64,000 bases of DNA from Selenomonadales bacterium (GCA_029976065.1 JARKNV010000047.1:62001-126000); one strand, 5' to 3'; counted from the first letter of the stretch, positions 43,602 to 51,495 are shown. Notes: generated by a model not told the origin, from the sequence alone. Program-made: numbers and translations.

Positions 43602-44462
43602 TTACTTGGGCATCTTGGTAACCGGCACGAAGCCCTGCTTCTCGGCGTACTTCTCCTGGAACTCCTTGCTGGTCGCATAGGCGATAAACGCTTTCACCGC
43701 GCCGGTCGGTTCGCCTTTGGTGTACATGCGGCCGAAGGTGAAGACCGGGTATTTGCCGCTGGTCACGTTGTCGAGCGAGAACTTAACGCCGTTATAAGCC
43801 AGGCCCTTTACCGACTGGTCGACATAGGCGGCATCGACGTAGCCGATCGCGCCGGGAGTGGAAGCGATGGCGGCCCGCACGGCCCCGTTGGAATCCTGGA
43901 TGACGGCGTTGTCGGTGAAGGACGCGCTCTTCATCACCACCTCCTGGATGGTGGCGCGGGAGCCGGACGACTTGGCGCGGTGGATGATCGTGATGGCCTG
44001 GTCTTTGCCGCCGACGTCCTTCCAGTTGGTGACCTTGCCGCTGAATACGGCCACGTATTGCTCGGGGGTCAGGCTGTCGACGGTGACGCCGGGGTTGACG
44101 ATGAACACGAAGGGGATGCCGACGAGTTTATGCTCGACGAGACCGGCGCTCTTGAGGCTGTCCTGCAGGCCGACGTCAGAGTTGCCGATGTTGACCGACC
44201 CCGCCGCCACCTGGTTCTGGCCGGTGAACGAGCCGCCGCCGGCGATGTTGACGGTCACTTTCGCGTGCAGCTTCTGGAACTCTTCCTGGGCAGGCTTGAG
44301 CAGCGGCAGCAGCGCCGTCGAGCCCGAAGCGGTCACGGTGCCCTGGATCTCGGCCGCCTGTTTGGGCTGCTCGGACTTGCTCTGGCCGCCGCAGCCGGCC
44401 AGCAGGCCGATGCTAAGGCTAAGTACGATAATAACGGCTAAAATCTTGGAAACGCTCTTCAT
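43602..44462 (-). CDS. pstS: Phosphate-binding lipoprotein PstS
   Basis: The 286-residue binding protein begins with a signal sequence and the lipobox LLAGCGG near residue 20. Phosphate-binding segments are recognisable: TASGSTALLPLLKP, AGGGSFTGQNQV, NIGNSDVG and the RAKSSGSRATI loop. It delivers phosphate to PstCA. The ATG follows AGGAGGG. It is transcribed on its own from a strong PHO promoter, consistent with the higher amounts needed of a binding protein. Confidence 0.95.
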   Translation of the reverse strand: MKSVSKILAVIIVLSLSIGLLAGCGGQSKSEQPKQAAEIQGTVTASGSTALLPLLKPAQEEFQKLHAKVTVNIAGGGSFTGQNQVAAGSVNIGNSDVGLQDSLKSAGLVEHKLVGIPFVFIVNPGVTVDSLTPEQYVAVFSGKVTNWKDVGGKDQAITIIHRAKSSGSRATIQEVVMKSASFTDNAVIQDSNGAVRAAIASTPGAIGYVDAAYVDQSVKGLAYNGVKFSLDNVTSGKYPVFTFGRMYTKGEPTGAVKAFIAYATSKEFQEKYAEKQGFVPVTKMPK

Positions 44463-44501
44463 GATTACCCTCCTAAATTGTTTGTGATTGTCTTCCCCTA
44501 A

Positions 44502-44567
44502 ATTATAACGCCGGCAATACATTCCTTGTGTTATGACAATGTTAACGTTATGTTAGCGAAGTGTTAT
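44502..44567 (-). promoter_or_regulatory. PHO box and -10 of pstS
   Basis: Four TTAACA-like hexamers on the minus strand (plus-strand TGTTAT 44529, TGTTAA 44540, TGTTAG 44551, TGTTAT 44562) repeat every 11 bp. TATAAT at 44502-44507 lies 21 bp downstream. Confidence 0.85.
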
Positions 44568-44679
44568 TTTTCCCCGTTCAGCGTTGCTCATGGGTGCCCG
44601 AAATTACTAGTTTTTTACCCTTTTATGCTCACGGTTGTACATCGATGTTTTTCGCCGACTGTCCTATTCCGTGTCCTAC

Positions 44680-44750
44680 AAAAAAGTCGGCACCCGTCTA
44701 ACGGGTGGCTTGCACGAGCCCTAGAAGGGCGTGCTACTTGCCAGCGCCTA
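44680..44750. repeat. Paired palindromes at the left end of the integrated element
   Basis: Two adjacent hairpins, CACCCG-TCTAA-CGGGTG and GCACGAGCCC-TAGAA-GGGCGTGC, lie between pstS and the integrase. Such neighbouring palindromes recall the subterminal hairpins of IS200/IS605-type elements or small non-autonomous relatives. No transposase is present. The attachment site of the integrase is expected in this same gap. Confidence 0.4.
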
Positions 44751-44753
44751 AAG

Positions 44754-44782
44754 CTAAAATAAAGGCGGGCTATATGCCCGCC
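44754..44782 (-). terminator. Terminator overlapping the integrase stop
   Basis: A GGCGGGC-TATAT-GCCCGCC stem with TTTATTTT on the minus strand includes the last codons and stop of the integrase. Confidence 0.75.
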
Positions 44783-45912
44783 AAGTACGTCCCGATAGTT
44801 TCCGCTATTTCCTCTTTGTCTCCCGGCAATAGATGGCCGTAGGTATCAAGCGTTATGGTTATTGTTGCGTGCCCCAGGTACTGCGATAGAGCCTTGATAT
44901 TTACCTTCTGGCTTATGCAGATGCTTGCGAAAGTATGGCGTAGGTCGTGGAACGTCCGCCGATCAATGCCCGAGTGTTTGACAATAGTCCCGAATTGCTG
45001 CCTTACCGACGAAAGGGAGAGGACGGCGCCGCCTGGCTTCGTAAACACTAGGCCATTATCATCGTATGCCTCGCCAAATTCCAGTTTTTCCGCCGCCTGC
45101 TTTGCCTTGTGCCGCTTTAGCTCGGCCACCGCATTGCTGTTAATAGGTATCATCCGCACGGCGTTTTCCGTTTTCGTGCTGCCGGTTTTGTATGCCTTTT
45201 CGTCCTGGTGGTATTTTACTCCCTGCCGGACGTTGATAACCCCGGCCTTTAGTTCAACATCCTGCCACCGTAGCCCGGCCAATTCACCCACCCTCATGCC
45301 GGTATGTATTGCCGTATAAATCATCGAATAAAGCGGGCTGCCTTTCCCTGCGGTCAGCAGGGCGCCGATCTCCACTTTGTTGAGCGGCTTTACTTCTTTC
45401 CCCTTCACTGTTGGCAATTTGAGCGCCATTGCTGGGCTTTTGATTATATAGCCGTCAACGGTTGCGGCCTTGAGCGAGTTTACCACGATTGCCTTTATCA
45501 ACGTCAATGAGGCCGGCTTCAAGTCCTTGGCCTTTTGATTGAAAAATTCCTGCAACTGAATCCTTTGCAGTTTCTTTAACTTGGTACCCCCGAGGGCCGG
45601 AATGATATGCAGGTTAATTTGGGTCTGGTAGTTTGAATAGCTCGTAATCTCCAGAGAATTTTTCTTGTCGGTTTCGAGCCACCGCAAAAGCCACTGCCCG
45701 AAGGTGATTTTGTCGGCGTCCATGATAAGCCCCGCGTCTTTGTCCTTATTGAATTGCTTGATCTTGGCCGCAACTTCTGACGGGTTCTTACCGTACAGCG
45801 ACTTTCTACATAGTTTGCCGACGCGGTCCGTGTAGCTCATTTTGGTATAGTACAAGTTCTTTCCCTGGTCGAACAGTATTTTGGGCATTCCCGCCGGGTT
45901 TCTCGTTGCCAT
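44770..45912 (-). CDS. Tyrosine-type site-specific integrase
   Basis: The 380-residue recombinase has an N-terminal AP2-like arm-binding domain (residues 15-60), a SAM-like core-binding domain and the catalytic domain. Active-site residues are visible: Arg in HTGMRVGELAG, HxxR in HDLRHTFAS, His in YLGHATI and Tyr in LDTYGHLL. It integrates and, with the excisionase, excises the element that fills the rest of the window. It is at the left border, pointing outwards to the chromosome. Confidence 0.95.
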   Translation of the reverse strand: MATRNPAGMPKILFDQGKNLYYTKMSYTDRVGKLCRKSLYGKNPSEVAAKIKQFNKDKDAGLIMDADKITFGQWLLRWLETDKKNSLEITSYSNYQTQINLHIIPALGGTKLKKLQRIQLQEFFNQKAKDLKPASLTLIKAIVVNSLKAATVDGYIIKSPAMALKLPTVKGKEVKPLNKVEIGALLTAGKGSPLYSMIYTAIHTGMRVGELAGLRWQDVELKAGVINVRQGVKYHQDEKAYKTGSTKTENAVRMIPINSNAVAELKRHKAKQAAEKLEFGEAYDDNGLVFTKPGGAVLSLSSVRQQFGTIVKHSGIDRRTFHDLRHTFASICISQKVNIKALSQYLGHATITITLDTYGHLLPGDKEEIAETIGTYLAGI

Positions 45913-46044
45913 GTCATCACCGCCTAAGCGTTTTCTCTTGTCCCGACCGGCCGCCTAGTGTACAATAAGGGCGGCGGCGGGTTCTGGATGCTCCCGCGTC
46001 TGCCTGGCCGGTGTCGCTGTTACCGCAGCGCCCGGCCCTTAAAC

Positions 46045-46221
46045 TTACTTGCCCCTTTGCTTTTGTTTTTCGATAAATTCCCGGAGGTCTTTTTGGTCTA
46101 TTCGCCATACCCTGCCCATCTTCGCCGCCGGCAAGCTGCCGTTAGTGATATACTGGCGGACAGTTTTTGGAGTAATCTGCAACACCTCCGCCGCCTGCTC
46201 TGGCGTAAGTAGCTTTTCCAT
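46045..46221 (-). CDS. Excisionase-like helix-turn-helix protein
   Basis: The 58-residue MerR/excisionase-type HTH begins MEKLLTPEQAAEVLQITPKT and ends in an EFIEKQKQRGK tail. It lies directly upstream of the integrase gene, the usual place for xis. A GC-rich hairpin in the gap (near 46020) separates the two genes. It probably directs excision and may repress the integrase. Confidence 0.75.
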   Translation of the reverse strand: MEKLLTPEQAAEVLQITPKTVRQYITNGSLPAAKMGRVWRIDQKDLREFIEKQKQRGK

Positions 46222-46817
46222 TTTGCACCACCTTTCACTTTAATTTTATGTCCTTTAATATCCTTTGTCAATCTTTAATGTAATATAATATTCTTTTACG
46301 CCCGACAATAACCATTATGTTAATTAGCCACGAAACAGCAAAAGCCAGCAAACGCTTGTTAATAATGGCTTCGCCGGCTTTTCGCTTTTTATAATATTTT
46401 CTGCCTGTGAATAACTTCCTTTGTCCTGTGCCAGTGAACGGGAAAGTTCACCACTGGCGGACACAGGCGGGCATATTTGCTACCTAGCCCCCAATAAACA
46501 AAAATATTTTCTATGAATGCGCAAGGTGCGAACCTACAAAAACCACAAAAGGGAAAAACCAGAGTCTATTAAGATTAAACATGTCGGAGCCCCGGCAATT
46601 AACGCTCGTTACCGCCTACCGTAAGTTTTTACCCCTAAACAAAAGTCGCCGAGCCTAGTTAAAGCTCGGTTTCTTTACCTTCTATTGCGCTTACTTTCGC
46701 ACGCCGAAAGGCGCAAAACTAGGCGCAAGTTTTGTTCAAAAATAGTTGGCCAACGCAGCACGACTCGACTTCGGAAAGAAGTATTTTTCAACGTTACCCA
46801 AAGTACCACGAAGGGTA
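46222..46817. other. Gene-poor AT-rich stretch with two hairpins
   Basis: About 600 bp with no supported gene. It holds an imperfect AAAAGCC/GGCTTTT hairpin near 46340-46385 and a CCGAGC/GCTCGG hairpin near 46648-46675. The second may terminate the HEPN gene transcript. Confidence 0.4.
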
Positions 46818-47477
46818 CTAAAGGGCTCTTTTAGGAATAGCCACATCAATAATCTCAGCGAGGTCAATAGGTGCATTTTCTACGCCGCCATAGTAAGTCA
46901 GGAGCATACCACCGAGACTATTTTTCACGAACCCAAATATTTTATGCATACTGTCGTAGGATAAGTGTATTCTTTTATCAGGCTCAAACAAATCCTTAAG
47001 TATTTCAAGTTTTTTATAGTCATCCTGCCTAAAAACTCGCTTTGTATGAATAATGGCATTGCGAACCAAGCGCAAATCCCCCATAACCTTGGAGCGAATC
47101 TCTCCGACATCAACATTTAAAATTTTAGCGAGCCGAGGCCTGGTTTCTTTCTCCCAGTAAGTATATAGAAACACAATGATTGCACATGCGTGTTGTTGCT
47201 CGTTAGATCCTCCTTTACTATTGGCCGCTATATAATCGTCTGCTCTGACAATCCTATTATGAATAACATCGGGCCTAGTCGGGTCCACATAGCTGGCGTA
47301 TACAATTACATCGCCTTCCTTATGAGAAGCACGCAAAATTCGGGCCACTTGTCTTTCTATCCTAACACAATGGCCAGCGTAACCAGCCAGAGCGTCCATA
47401 TACATTCCAATTTGTTCATTAACAAATTCGATGTATTCATGGATTACCATGTCAAATTCTTCTGTTTTTAAGTTCAT
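46818..47477 (-). CDS. HEPN-domain protein of unknown role
   Basis: The 219-residue, mostly alpha-helical protein contains LRLVRNAIIHTKR, giving an Arg139-x4-His144 pair that matches the RxxxxH motif of HEPN ribonucleases. It resembles the broad RiboL-PSP-HEPN type by layout only. HEPN proteins are common in toxin-antitoxin and anti-phage systems. It is a single gene between the excisionase and small cargo genes with no obvious antitoxin beside it. Low G+C suggests recent acquisition. Its function as a nuclease is inference. Confidence 0.6.
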   Translation of the reverse strand: MNLKTEEFDMVIHEYIEFVNEQIGMYMDALAGYAGHCVRIERQVARILRASHKEGDVIVYASYVDPTRPDVIHNRIVRADDYIAANSKGGSNEQQHACAIIVFLYTYWEKETRPRLAKILNVDVGEIRSKVMGDLRLVRNAIIHTKRVFRQDDYKKLEILKDLFEPDKRIHLSYDSMHKIFGFVKNSLGGMLLTYYGGVENAPIDLAEIIDVAIPKRAL

Positions 47478-47565
47478 TGCCCAACACCACCTTCTTCCCG
47501 GAAACTGAGTGTAAAACTAGGTACAATGTTTATGCTTGTAGCGGTGCCTCACAATCCTTAAAAAT

Positions 47566-47598
47566 GAGACACGGCCCCCCTAATCAGTGCCGTGTCTC
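47566..47598 (-). terminator. Terminator-like hairpin upstream of the HEPN gene
   Basis: GAGACACGGC and GCCGTGTCTC are perfect 10-bp arms; on the minus strand the stem is followed by ATTTTTAAG. It would end a transcript arriving from 47.6-47.8 kb. Confidence 0.6.
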
Positions 47599-47673
47599 TT
47601 GCAACAACTAAACTATGATACCCAAGGCTTCGCCACTGGTAGCCGAAATCCTCCAGGACAATGAAATAGGCAG

Positions 47674-47766
47674 TTACATATTATATACCGAGGGGACCAC
47701 TCGCCACATCATCCCCGTGGCCATGCCCCTACACCTGCCCCGCTTCGGCGGGGCCATTAATTGCAT
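47674..47766 (-). CDS. Possible 30-residue peptide
   Basis: An ATG with TAGGAGC upstream opens a 30-codon frame beginning MQLMAPPKRGRCRGM. It lies between two terminators, so a short transcript must exist there. A GCCCCGC/GCGGGGC hairpin falls inside the frame, and the transcript may equally be a small RNA. Confidence 0.3.
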   Translation of the reverse strand: MQLMAPPKRGRCRGMATGMMWRVVPSVYNM

Positions 47767-47785
47767 TGCTCCTAAGAGCCACACC

Positions 47786-47820
47786 AAAAAACCGGGAAGG
47801 TAAATCCCTTTCCGGTCTTT
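47786..47820 (-). terminator. Terminator after the small membrane protein gene
   Basis: An ACCGG(A)AAGG/CCTTCCCGGT stem followed by TTTTTT on the minus strand follows the stop at 47833. Confidence 0.75.
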
Positions 47821-47832
47821 CGGCGGTGGTAA

Positions 47833-48102
47833 TTAGTTAAATTTGATAATCGCAGCGGCCAACGTGAGCATTAGCGAGCAAGTCGCTACAGTGCAGCCGA
47901 TTACTATCTGAATTAAAGTACTGTAATGCTTATCTTCTATCTGGCGTTGTAGACGCATTTCAGTCCTTATATCCGGTGCATGACAGCCACCTGTCCCGCA
48001 GGGGCCCTTGTTACCCTGTAGTAAAGAGTCGGCGCCATCAACACTTTTATCCGCATCCTTGGCAAATTCGTATTCCTCCCTAACGGCTACAGAAGCTGGC
48101 AA
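47833..48102 (-). CDS. Small single-pass membrane protein
   Basis: The protein has about 89 residues: a charged N-terminal half with a GPCGTGGC stretch, then one C-terminal hydrophobic helix (TLIQIVIGCTVATCSLMLTL). The TTG start is 5 bp after GGGAGGTG, a very strong site; an ATG five codons upstream lacks one. No family recognised. It is a cargo gene of the element. Confidence 0.5.
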   Translation of the reverse strand: MPASVAVREEYEFAKDADKSVDGADSLLQGNKGPCGTGGCHAPDIRTEMRLQRQIEDKHYSTLIQIVIGCTVATCSLMLTLAAAIIKFN

Positions 48103-48211
48103 GTAATCACCTCCCATGGGCCTTTTAGTATAGTGTATGCCTCGTTATGTTTAGTGGTGATAACCAATTGATGGCTACCCTTTAGCATCTCACAAGAGAT
48201 AAAAGTGGACA

Positions 48212-48243
48212 GTAAAAACCCCCGGGGCGCACACCGGGGGCTT
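48212..48243 (-). terminator. Terminator after the first AbrB-like gene
   Basis: GCCCCCGG and CCGGGGG arms, then TTTTT on the minus strand. Confidence 0.8.
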
Positions 48244-48297
48244 CGTCTTTCAGATCAGTGGTACCGAGAAACCACAGTATCCTGTTCTCATCTTCTT

Positions 48298-48552
48298 TCA
48301 TTCCGCTATTTCATACTCAGCAGCAATCACGCACCGTCCACAAACCGCCCTACCCTTAAACTGTACAAGATTATCGTCGCGGCCGCAAAAAATGCATACT
48401 GCTGACATATGTTTTGACAGTATAACCTTTCCATCTTCTTCTTGTAATTCGAGAAGATCATATTCTGCTAAATCCAAGACTTGCCGGATTTCAATAGGAA
48501 TGACAATACGGCCTAATGCGTCCATCCTTCTTACAATGCCTGTGGATTTCAT
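48298..48552 (-). CDS. AbrB/SpoVT-type regulator with C-terminal zinc ribbon
   Basis: Residues 1-48 form the AbrB swapped-hairpin DNA-binding domain (GIVRRMDALGRIVIPIEIRQ). Residues 52-75 carry a CIFCG...CGRC zinc ribbon. This is the layout of transition-state regulator-like proteins of spore-formers. A paralogue lies at 51903-52151. The ribosome site is weak. It probably regulates genes of the element or host (inference). Confidence 0.82.
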   Translation of the reverse strand: MKSTGIVRRMDALGRIVIPIEIRQVLDLAEYDLLELQEEDGKVILSKHMSAVCIFCGRDDNLVQFKGRAVCGRCVIAAEYEIAE

Positions 48553-48563
48553 CAAATACTATC

Positions 48564-49316
48564 TCACTTCTTCTGCTCGGGTTTCTTGGGAAGTGGCATC
48601 TGTTTTATTGCTTCTCTACAAAGCCACTCCAAATGAACTTCCGGAGTCTTAGACTTTTGGAATAAGCCTCCGCGGCCAGCAGATGCATGTGAGTAACCCC
48701 AAACAACACTTTCACTCCTGTTATCATATAATGTTACGGCGAGAGCAGCGGTGGGATTTTCGTACGAATATCCCCCAATCGTAACGGAATGCTCTTTATC
48801 GACGGCCACGCTACCAGAAATACTAGTGTAATTTCCGCGATTATCCCAACCATGGCCCCGCACGTTGACAAACTCCGGTGTTGTATAGGTAAATGTCTCA
48901 GGAGGAATATATTTTTCAAGATACCCAAACTGGCGGACTTCTAAATAAATCGTTAAATCAGCATATTTAGGTAGGTTTTCATAGAATAACTCTAAGGCCT
49001 TTTTTCTATCCTTTTTAAACTCTACATTTAGGTCAATTCCTTGCTCTTCCATCATAGCTTTACTGATATCACCTAATGTTACCCACCGAACATTTAAGGC
49101 AGGGAAAAGCTCGTTCTTTATTATTTTCGACGATTTCTGATACGCATAAGGATCAGCAGTACCTTTTGAAATACCTAGACGCGGCCAAACAAATACAGTT
49201 TTTACAGTACTGAAATTATAATTATCATCTATATATTTCGTTTCTTTGGCAAAAGAAATCCTTTGAAACAGCAATAAAGTCAGACATACGAGAAGTAGGG
49301 AGACTGTCTTTTGCAT
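48564..49316 (-). CDS. Secreted protein of unknown function
   Basis: The 250-residue protein has a signal peptide (basic start, then a LLLVCLTLLLFQRISFA core, cleavage near residue 24). The mature part is rich in Tyr and beta-prone segments (GSVAVDKEHSVTIGGYSYEN) and ends in a Pro/Lys-rich tail. A distant link to DUF4136-like lipoproteins is possible, but no lipobox is seen. The ATG follows GAGGGGG. It lies 11 bp upstream of the AbrB-like gene and may be co-transcribed with it. Confidence 0.6.
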   Translation of the reverse strand: MQKTVSLLLVCLTLLLFQRISFAKETKYIDDNYNFSTVKTVFVWPRLGISKGTADPYAYQKSSKIIKNELFPALNVRWVTLGDISKAMMEEQGIDLNVEFKKDRKKALELFYENLPKYADLTIYLEVRQFGYLEKYIPPETFTYTTPEFVNVRGHGWDNRGNYTSISGSVAVDKEHSVTIGGYSYENPTAALAVTLYDNRSESVVWGYSHASAGRGGLFQKSKTPEVHLEWLCREAIKQMPLPKKPEQKK

Positions 49317-49380
49317 TTAGTTTACCCCCTCTCAATATTTCCATTTAATTCCTTTATTTGCTACATATTTTGATTTTCCT

Positions 49381-49545
49381 TTATTTTTCCACAAACCATT
49401 TACCCTCATCACAGAACAAATAAACCTCTTTCCTGCGAATCCGGCAGGTGTACCGTATCCCCAGGCCGCCGCCCTTGAGCGACGGAGCCTGGCGGACGTC
49501 CAGCACCCGGTCGACGGCGTATCGCTGCCCGCCCCAGTAACCCAA
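49381..49545 (-). CDS. Small conserved-looking protein, possibly truncated at its start
   Basis: An open frame of 54 codons encodes YWGGQRYAVDRVLDVRQA and ends in EGKWFVEK. The composition is G+C-rich, unlike the AT-rich neighbours, and reads like a real beta-rich domain. The only start codon in frame is a TTG without a ribosome site. It may be the remnant of a longer gene whose beginning was lost. Confidence 0.4.
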   Translation of the reverse strand: MGYWGGQRYAVDRVLDVRQAPSLKGGGLGIRYTCRIRRKEVYLFCDEGKWFVEK

Positions 49546-49598
49546 TTCCGTAAAATTGCATAGGATAATATGACTCTACGGTTAAAGGAGGAATGAAC

Positions 49599-49718
49599 AT
49601 GGGCCGCGGCTTCTTCGGGTGTGGTGGTGGCGGCAATAGTGGTATCGTTGTGGTGGTCATCATTATCATCCTTCTCCTACTGTTCGTCGGAGAAGAAGAT
49701 TCATGTTCCATTGGATAA
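49599..49718 (+). CDS. YjcZ-like small sporulation-type membrane protein
   Basis: A 39-residue protein: a Gly-rich start (MGRGFFGCGGGGNSG), one run of Val/Ile/Leu forming a membrane helix, then an acidic tail. This is the form of YjcZ/YjeA-type small proteins found in endospore formers. AAAGGAGG lies 6 bp upstream, and a good terminator follows at 49798-49844. Functions in this family are poorly known. Confidence 0.6.
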   Translation: MGRGFFGCGGGGNSGIVVVVIIIILLLLFVGEEDSCSIG

Positions 49719-49797
49719 CTAGCGGAAGACCGTTCGCACAACTCTTATTAGGTTAGCCACATTGCCCCGTACACATATACCGTCTCCCTCTTAGATG

Positions 49798-49844
49798 AGC
49801 CCCCTAAATACGGTAAAACCGTAAATGCTTAGGGGGCTCGTTTT
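49798..49844 (+). terminator. Terminator after the YjcZ-like gene
   Basis: GAGCCCCCTAA and TTAGGGGGCTC arms, then TTTT on the plus strand. Confidence 0.75.
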
Positions 49845-49875
49845 AATACAGATGTTTCTCATAGATATCAGGAAT

Positions 49876-49920
49876 AAAAATAGCCCTTTTGGACTGCTGT
49901 CCAGAAGGGCTATGTATTTT
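49876..49920. terminator. Terminator after the ABA-sandwich gene
   Basis: AATAGCCCTTTTGGAC and GTCCAGAAGGGCTAT arms directly follow the stop at 49923 on the minus strand. Confidence 0.7.
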
Positions 49921-49922
49921 CC

Positions 49923-50156
49923 TCACAGATCAATATACGTCACAGCCGCCTTACCTATCGCCTCAGGCACGGTCGCTGCCGTGGCCTTTTGGTGTTTCCG
50001 GACCCTGCCATACTGACACCACACAGCCGCGCCGCACCATTGCGTCAGCCAGCTCGTAGGCGGCCGCCAGGTCGGTGGTATAGGCGCCGGGCGGCCCATG
50101 ATCTTTTCGGCGATCAGCGCGTCACGTTCGGCGGGGGTTAGGGTAGACCAATCCAT
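49923..50156 (-). CDS. Phage ABA-sandwich-domain-like protein
   Basis: The 77-residue protein opens DWSTLTPAERDALIAEKIMG and has several Trp residues, as in the small phage proteins annotated as 'phage ABA sandwich domain'. The role of this family is not known. The ATG at 50156 is 5 bp after GGGAGAG. It overlaps closely with the HTH gene upstream, so the two form an operon. Confidence 0.55.
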   Translation of the reverse strand: MDWSTLTPAERDALIAEKIMGRPAPIPPTWRPPTSWLTQWCGAAVWCQYGRVRKHQKATAATVPEAIGKAAVTYIDL

Positions 50157-50158
50157 AT

Positions 50159-50365
50159 CTACTCTCCCTTCTTCCGCCACTGGATTTCGTAACCGAGCGC
50201 CTCAAGCAGTCCGGCAACCTCCAAGTAACGGAGCGTGCCGGACTTTAGCTTTGCGCTAAAATTTTGTTGGCTCATACCAGCCAGTTTCGCGGCTTGCGTC
50301 TCTGATATGTACCCTTCGATTAGCAGTAGCTTGCGTATTTCAAGCGCCAATTCTCCTGCCGTCAT
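50159..50365 (-). CDS. Small helix-turn-helix regulator
   Basis: The 68-residue protein has an HTH in SETQAAKLAGMSQQNFSAKL, of the Cro/XRE type. It ends in EALGYEIQWRKKGE, common in small phage repressors. The ATG has GGGAGGGG upstream. It is divergent from the zinc-ribbon gene at 50460, so the 95-bp gap is a likely operator region. Confidence 0.7.
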   Translation of the reverse strand: MTAGELALEIRKLLLIEGYISETQAAKLAGMSQQNFSAKLKSGTLRYLEVAGLLEALGYEIQWRKKGE

Positions 50366-50459
50366 TCCATCCCCTCCCATTTAATTGTATATTACCATAT
50401 CTATTTTTAAAACACAATAAAATAATGTTGGCAACAATTTAATCAGGGAGGTAATCGGG

Positions 50460-50723
50460 ATGATGCAGCGGGAACTTGAAGAACTGGTCGGGCGGCGGAA
50501 AGGAGAAGCCAAGATGGTACAGTGTAAAAACTGCGGCCACGAGTGCAGCACCACATGGGCCAACCTCGCGGCAGTTTGCCCGAATTGCAAAGCTGACCTG
50601 TTTCCACCCAAACAACCCCACCTGACGATGGCCGGGCGGGACAAGGCCGAAACCGATGACCCCGCGATCGCCGGCGAGGTCGCGGGAACCCGCATCGATG
50701 GAGCAGTGCACCGCTCCCCTTGA
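50460..50723 (+). CDS. Small zinc-ribbon protein
   Basis: The frame carries a zinc ribbon, CKNCG...CPNC, at residues 22-43, with a Pro-rich and polar tail. Two starts are possible: 50460 after AGGGAGG, or 50514 after AAAGGAG, which begins directly at VQCKNCG. No function is assigned. Confidence 0.5.
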   Translation: MMQRELEELVGRRKGEAKMVQCKNCGHECSTTWANLAAVCPNCKADLFPPKQPHLTMAGRDKAETDDPAIAGEVAGTRIDGAVHRSP

Positions 50724-50898
50724 CATAGATTGTTCTTTTAAAAGCGAATCACGGCCGGCTGAGCGCCAGGAAGAGGCAAAAATAAAAAGCCTCCTACCTG
50801 GCAACCGTCGAAGTCTCCAGGAAATGGGCTATTCCGCTCAGAAACTGGACAGACTGCATATTGCAGCTAATGATTTACTTCGAGAATCGGCTAGATGA
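50698..50898 (+). CDS. Possible small protein overlapping the zinc-ribbon gene
   Basis: A 66-residue frame with a helical end (RRSLQEMGYSAQKLDRLHIA) starts at an ATG without a clear ribosome site and overlaps the previous gene by 26 bp. The C-terminal half reads like protein; translation is uncertain. Confidence 0.3.
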   Translation: MEQCTAPLDIDCSFKSESRPAERQEEAKIKSLLPGNRRSLQEMGYSAQKLDRLHIAANDLLRESAR

Positions 50899-50993
50899 AC
50901 GCTGTCTTCACTAGCCGACGCCTCAAAACTTAGTCCCGAAAAATCATTTACACAAATTCCATTACATTATCCAAATCCTCCAAAAATCTCATT

Positions 50994-51461
50994 CTAATCC
51001 TTCCAGTTTTTATAGGCTAAGTAACGCTGGCGTCCTTCTTCAAACAAGGCCTGTTCCTCGTGGTTAGTAATCTCCAGCGACGGCACACGTATAGGCTTTT
51101 CGTTGCTGTCCAATGCAACCATGGTAAAAAACGCCGTTAGCGCTAGGTTTGCATCTGCCTCTTTATGCAAATCTTCCACAAAAGCTGATACAAATACCTC
51201 CATAGAACTGCGGCCAACAAAAGTCAACTTGCCACTACAGGTTACCAAATTACCAACATGAATTGGGTAATGAAATTCCATTTTATCCACTCGCGCAGTC
51301 ACCACATTTGCCCGAGCGTGCCTAAGCGCAACGATTCCCGCTGCGTGATCCATTAACTTCATGATTTCTCCGCCATGGACATTACCACACATGTTTGCCT
51401 GTTCGGGTTGCATTAAATTGCCAATAGTTACTTTCGATTGTGCGACTGTCTTTGCCTCCAT
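50994..51461 (-). CDS. Acyl-CoA thioesterase (hotdog fold, YciA/BFIT type)
   Basis: The 155-residue protein is a single hotdog domain with the active-site region ANMCGNVHGGEIMKLMDHAAG near residue 24, plus VVTARVDKMEFHYPIHVGNLV. It hydrolyses acyl-CoA in the cytoplasm. It is a metabolic gene of host type in the middle of the integrated element, therefore cargo. The ATG at 51461 has GAGGTGA upstream. Confidence 0.88.
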   Translation of the reverse strand: MEAKTVAQSKVTIGNLMQPEQANMCGNVHGGEIMKLMDHAAGIVALRHARANVVTARVDKMEFHYPIHVGNLVTCSGKLTFVGRSSMEVFVSAFVEDLHKEADANLALTAFFTMVALDSNEKPIRVPSLEITNHEEQALFEEGRQRYLAYKNWKD

Positions 51462-51495
51462 GGTGATCACCTCATTCTATTACTCTGGACAAGCT

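Noticed and set aside
47615-47803. A 62-codon plus-strand frame in the element
   Set aside because: No ribosome site, it crosses a terminator-like hairpin region and resembles nothing; the opposite strand has a better small frame.
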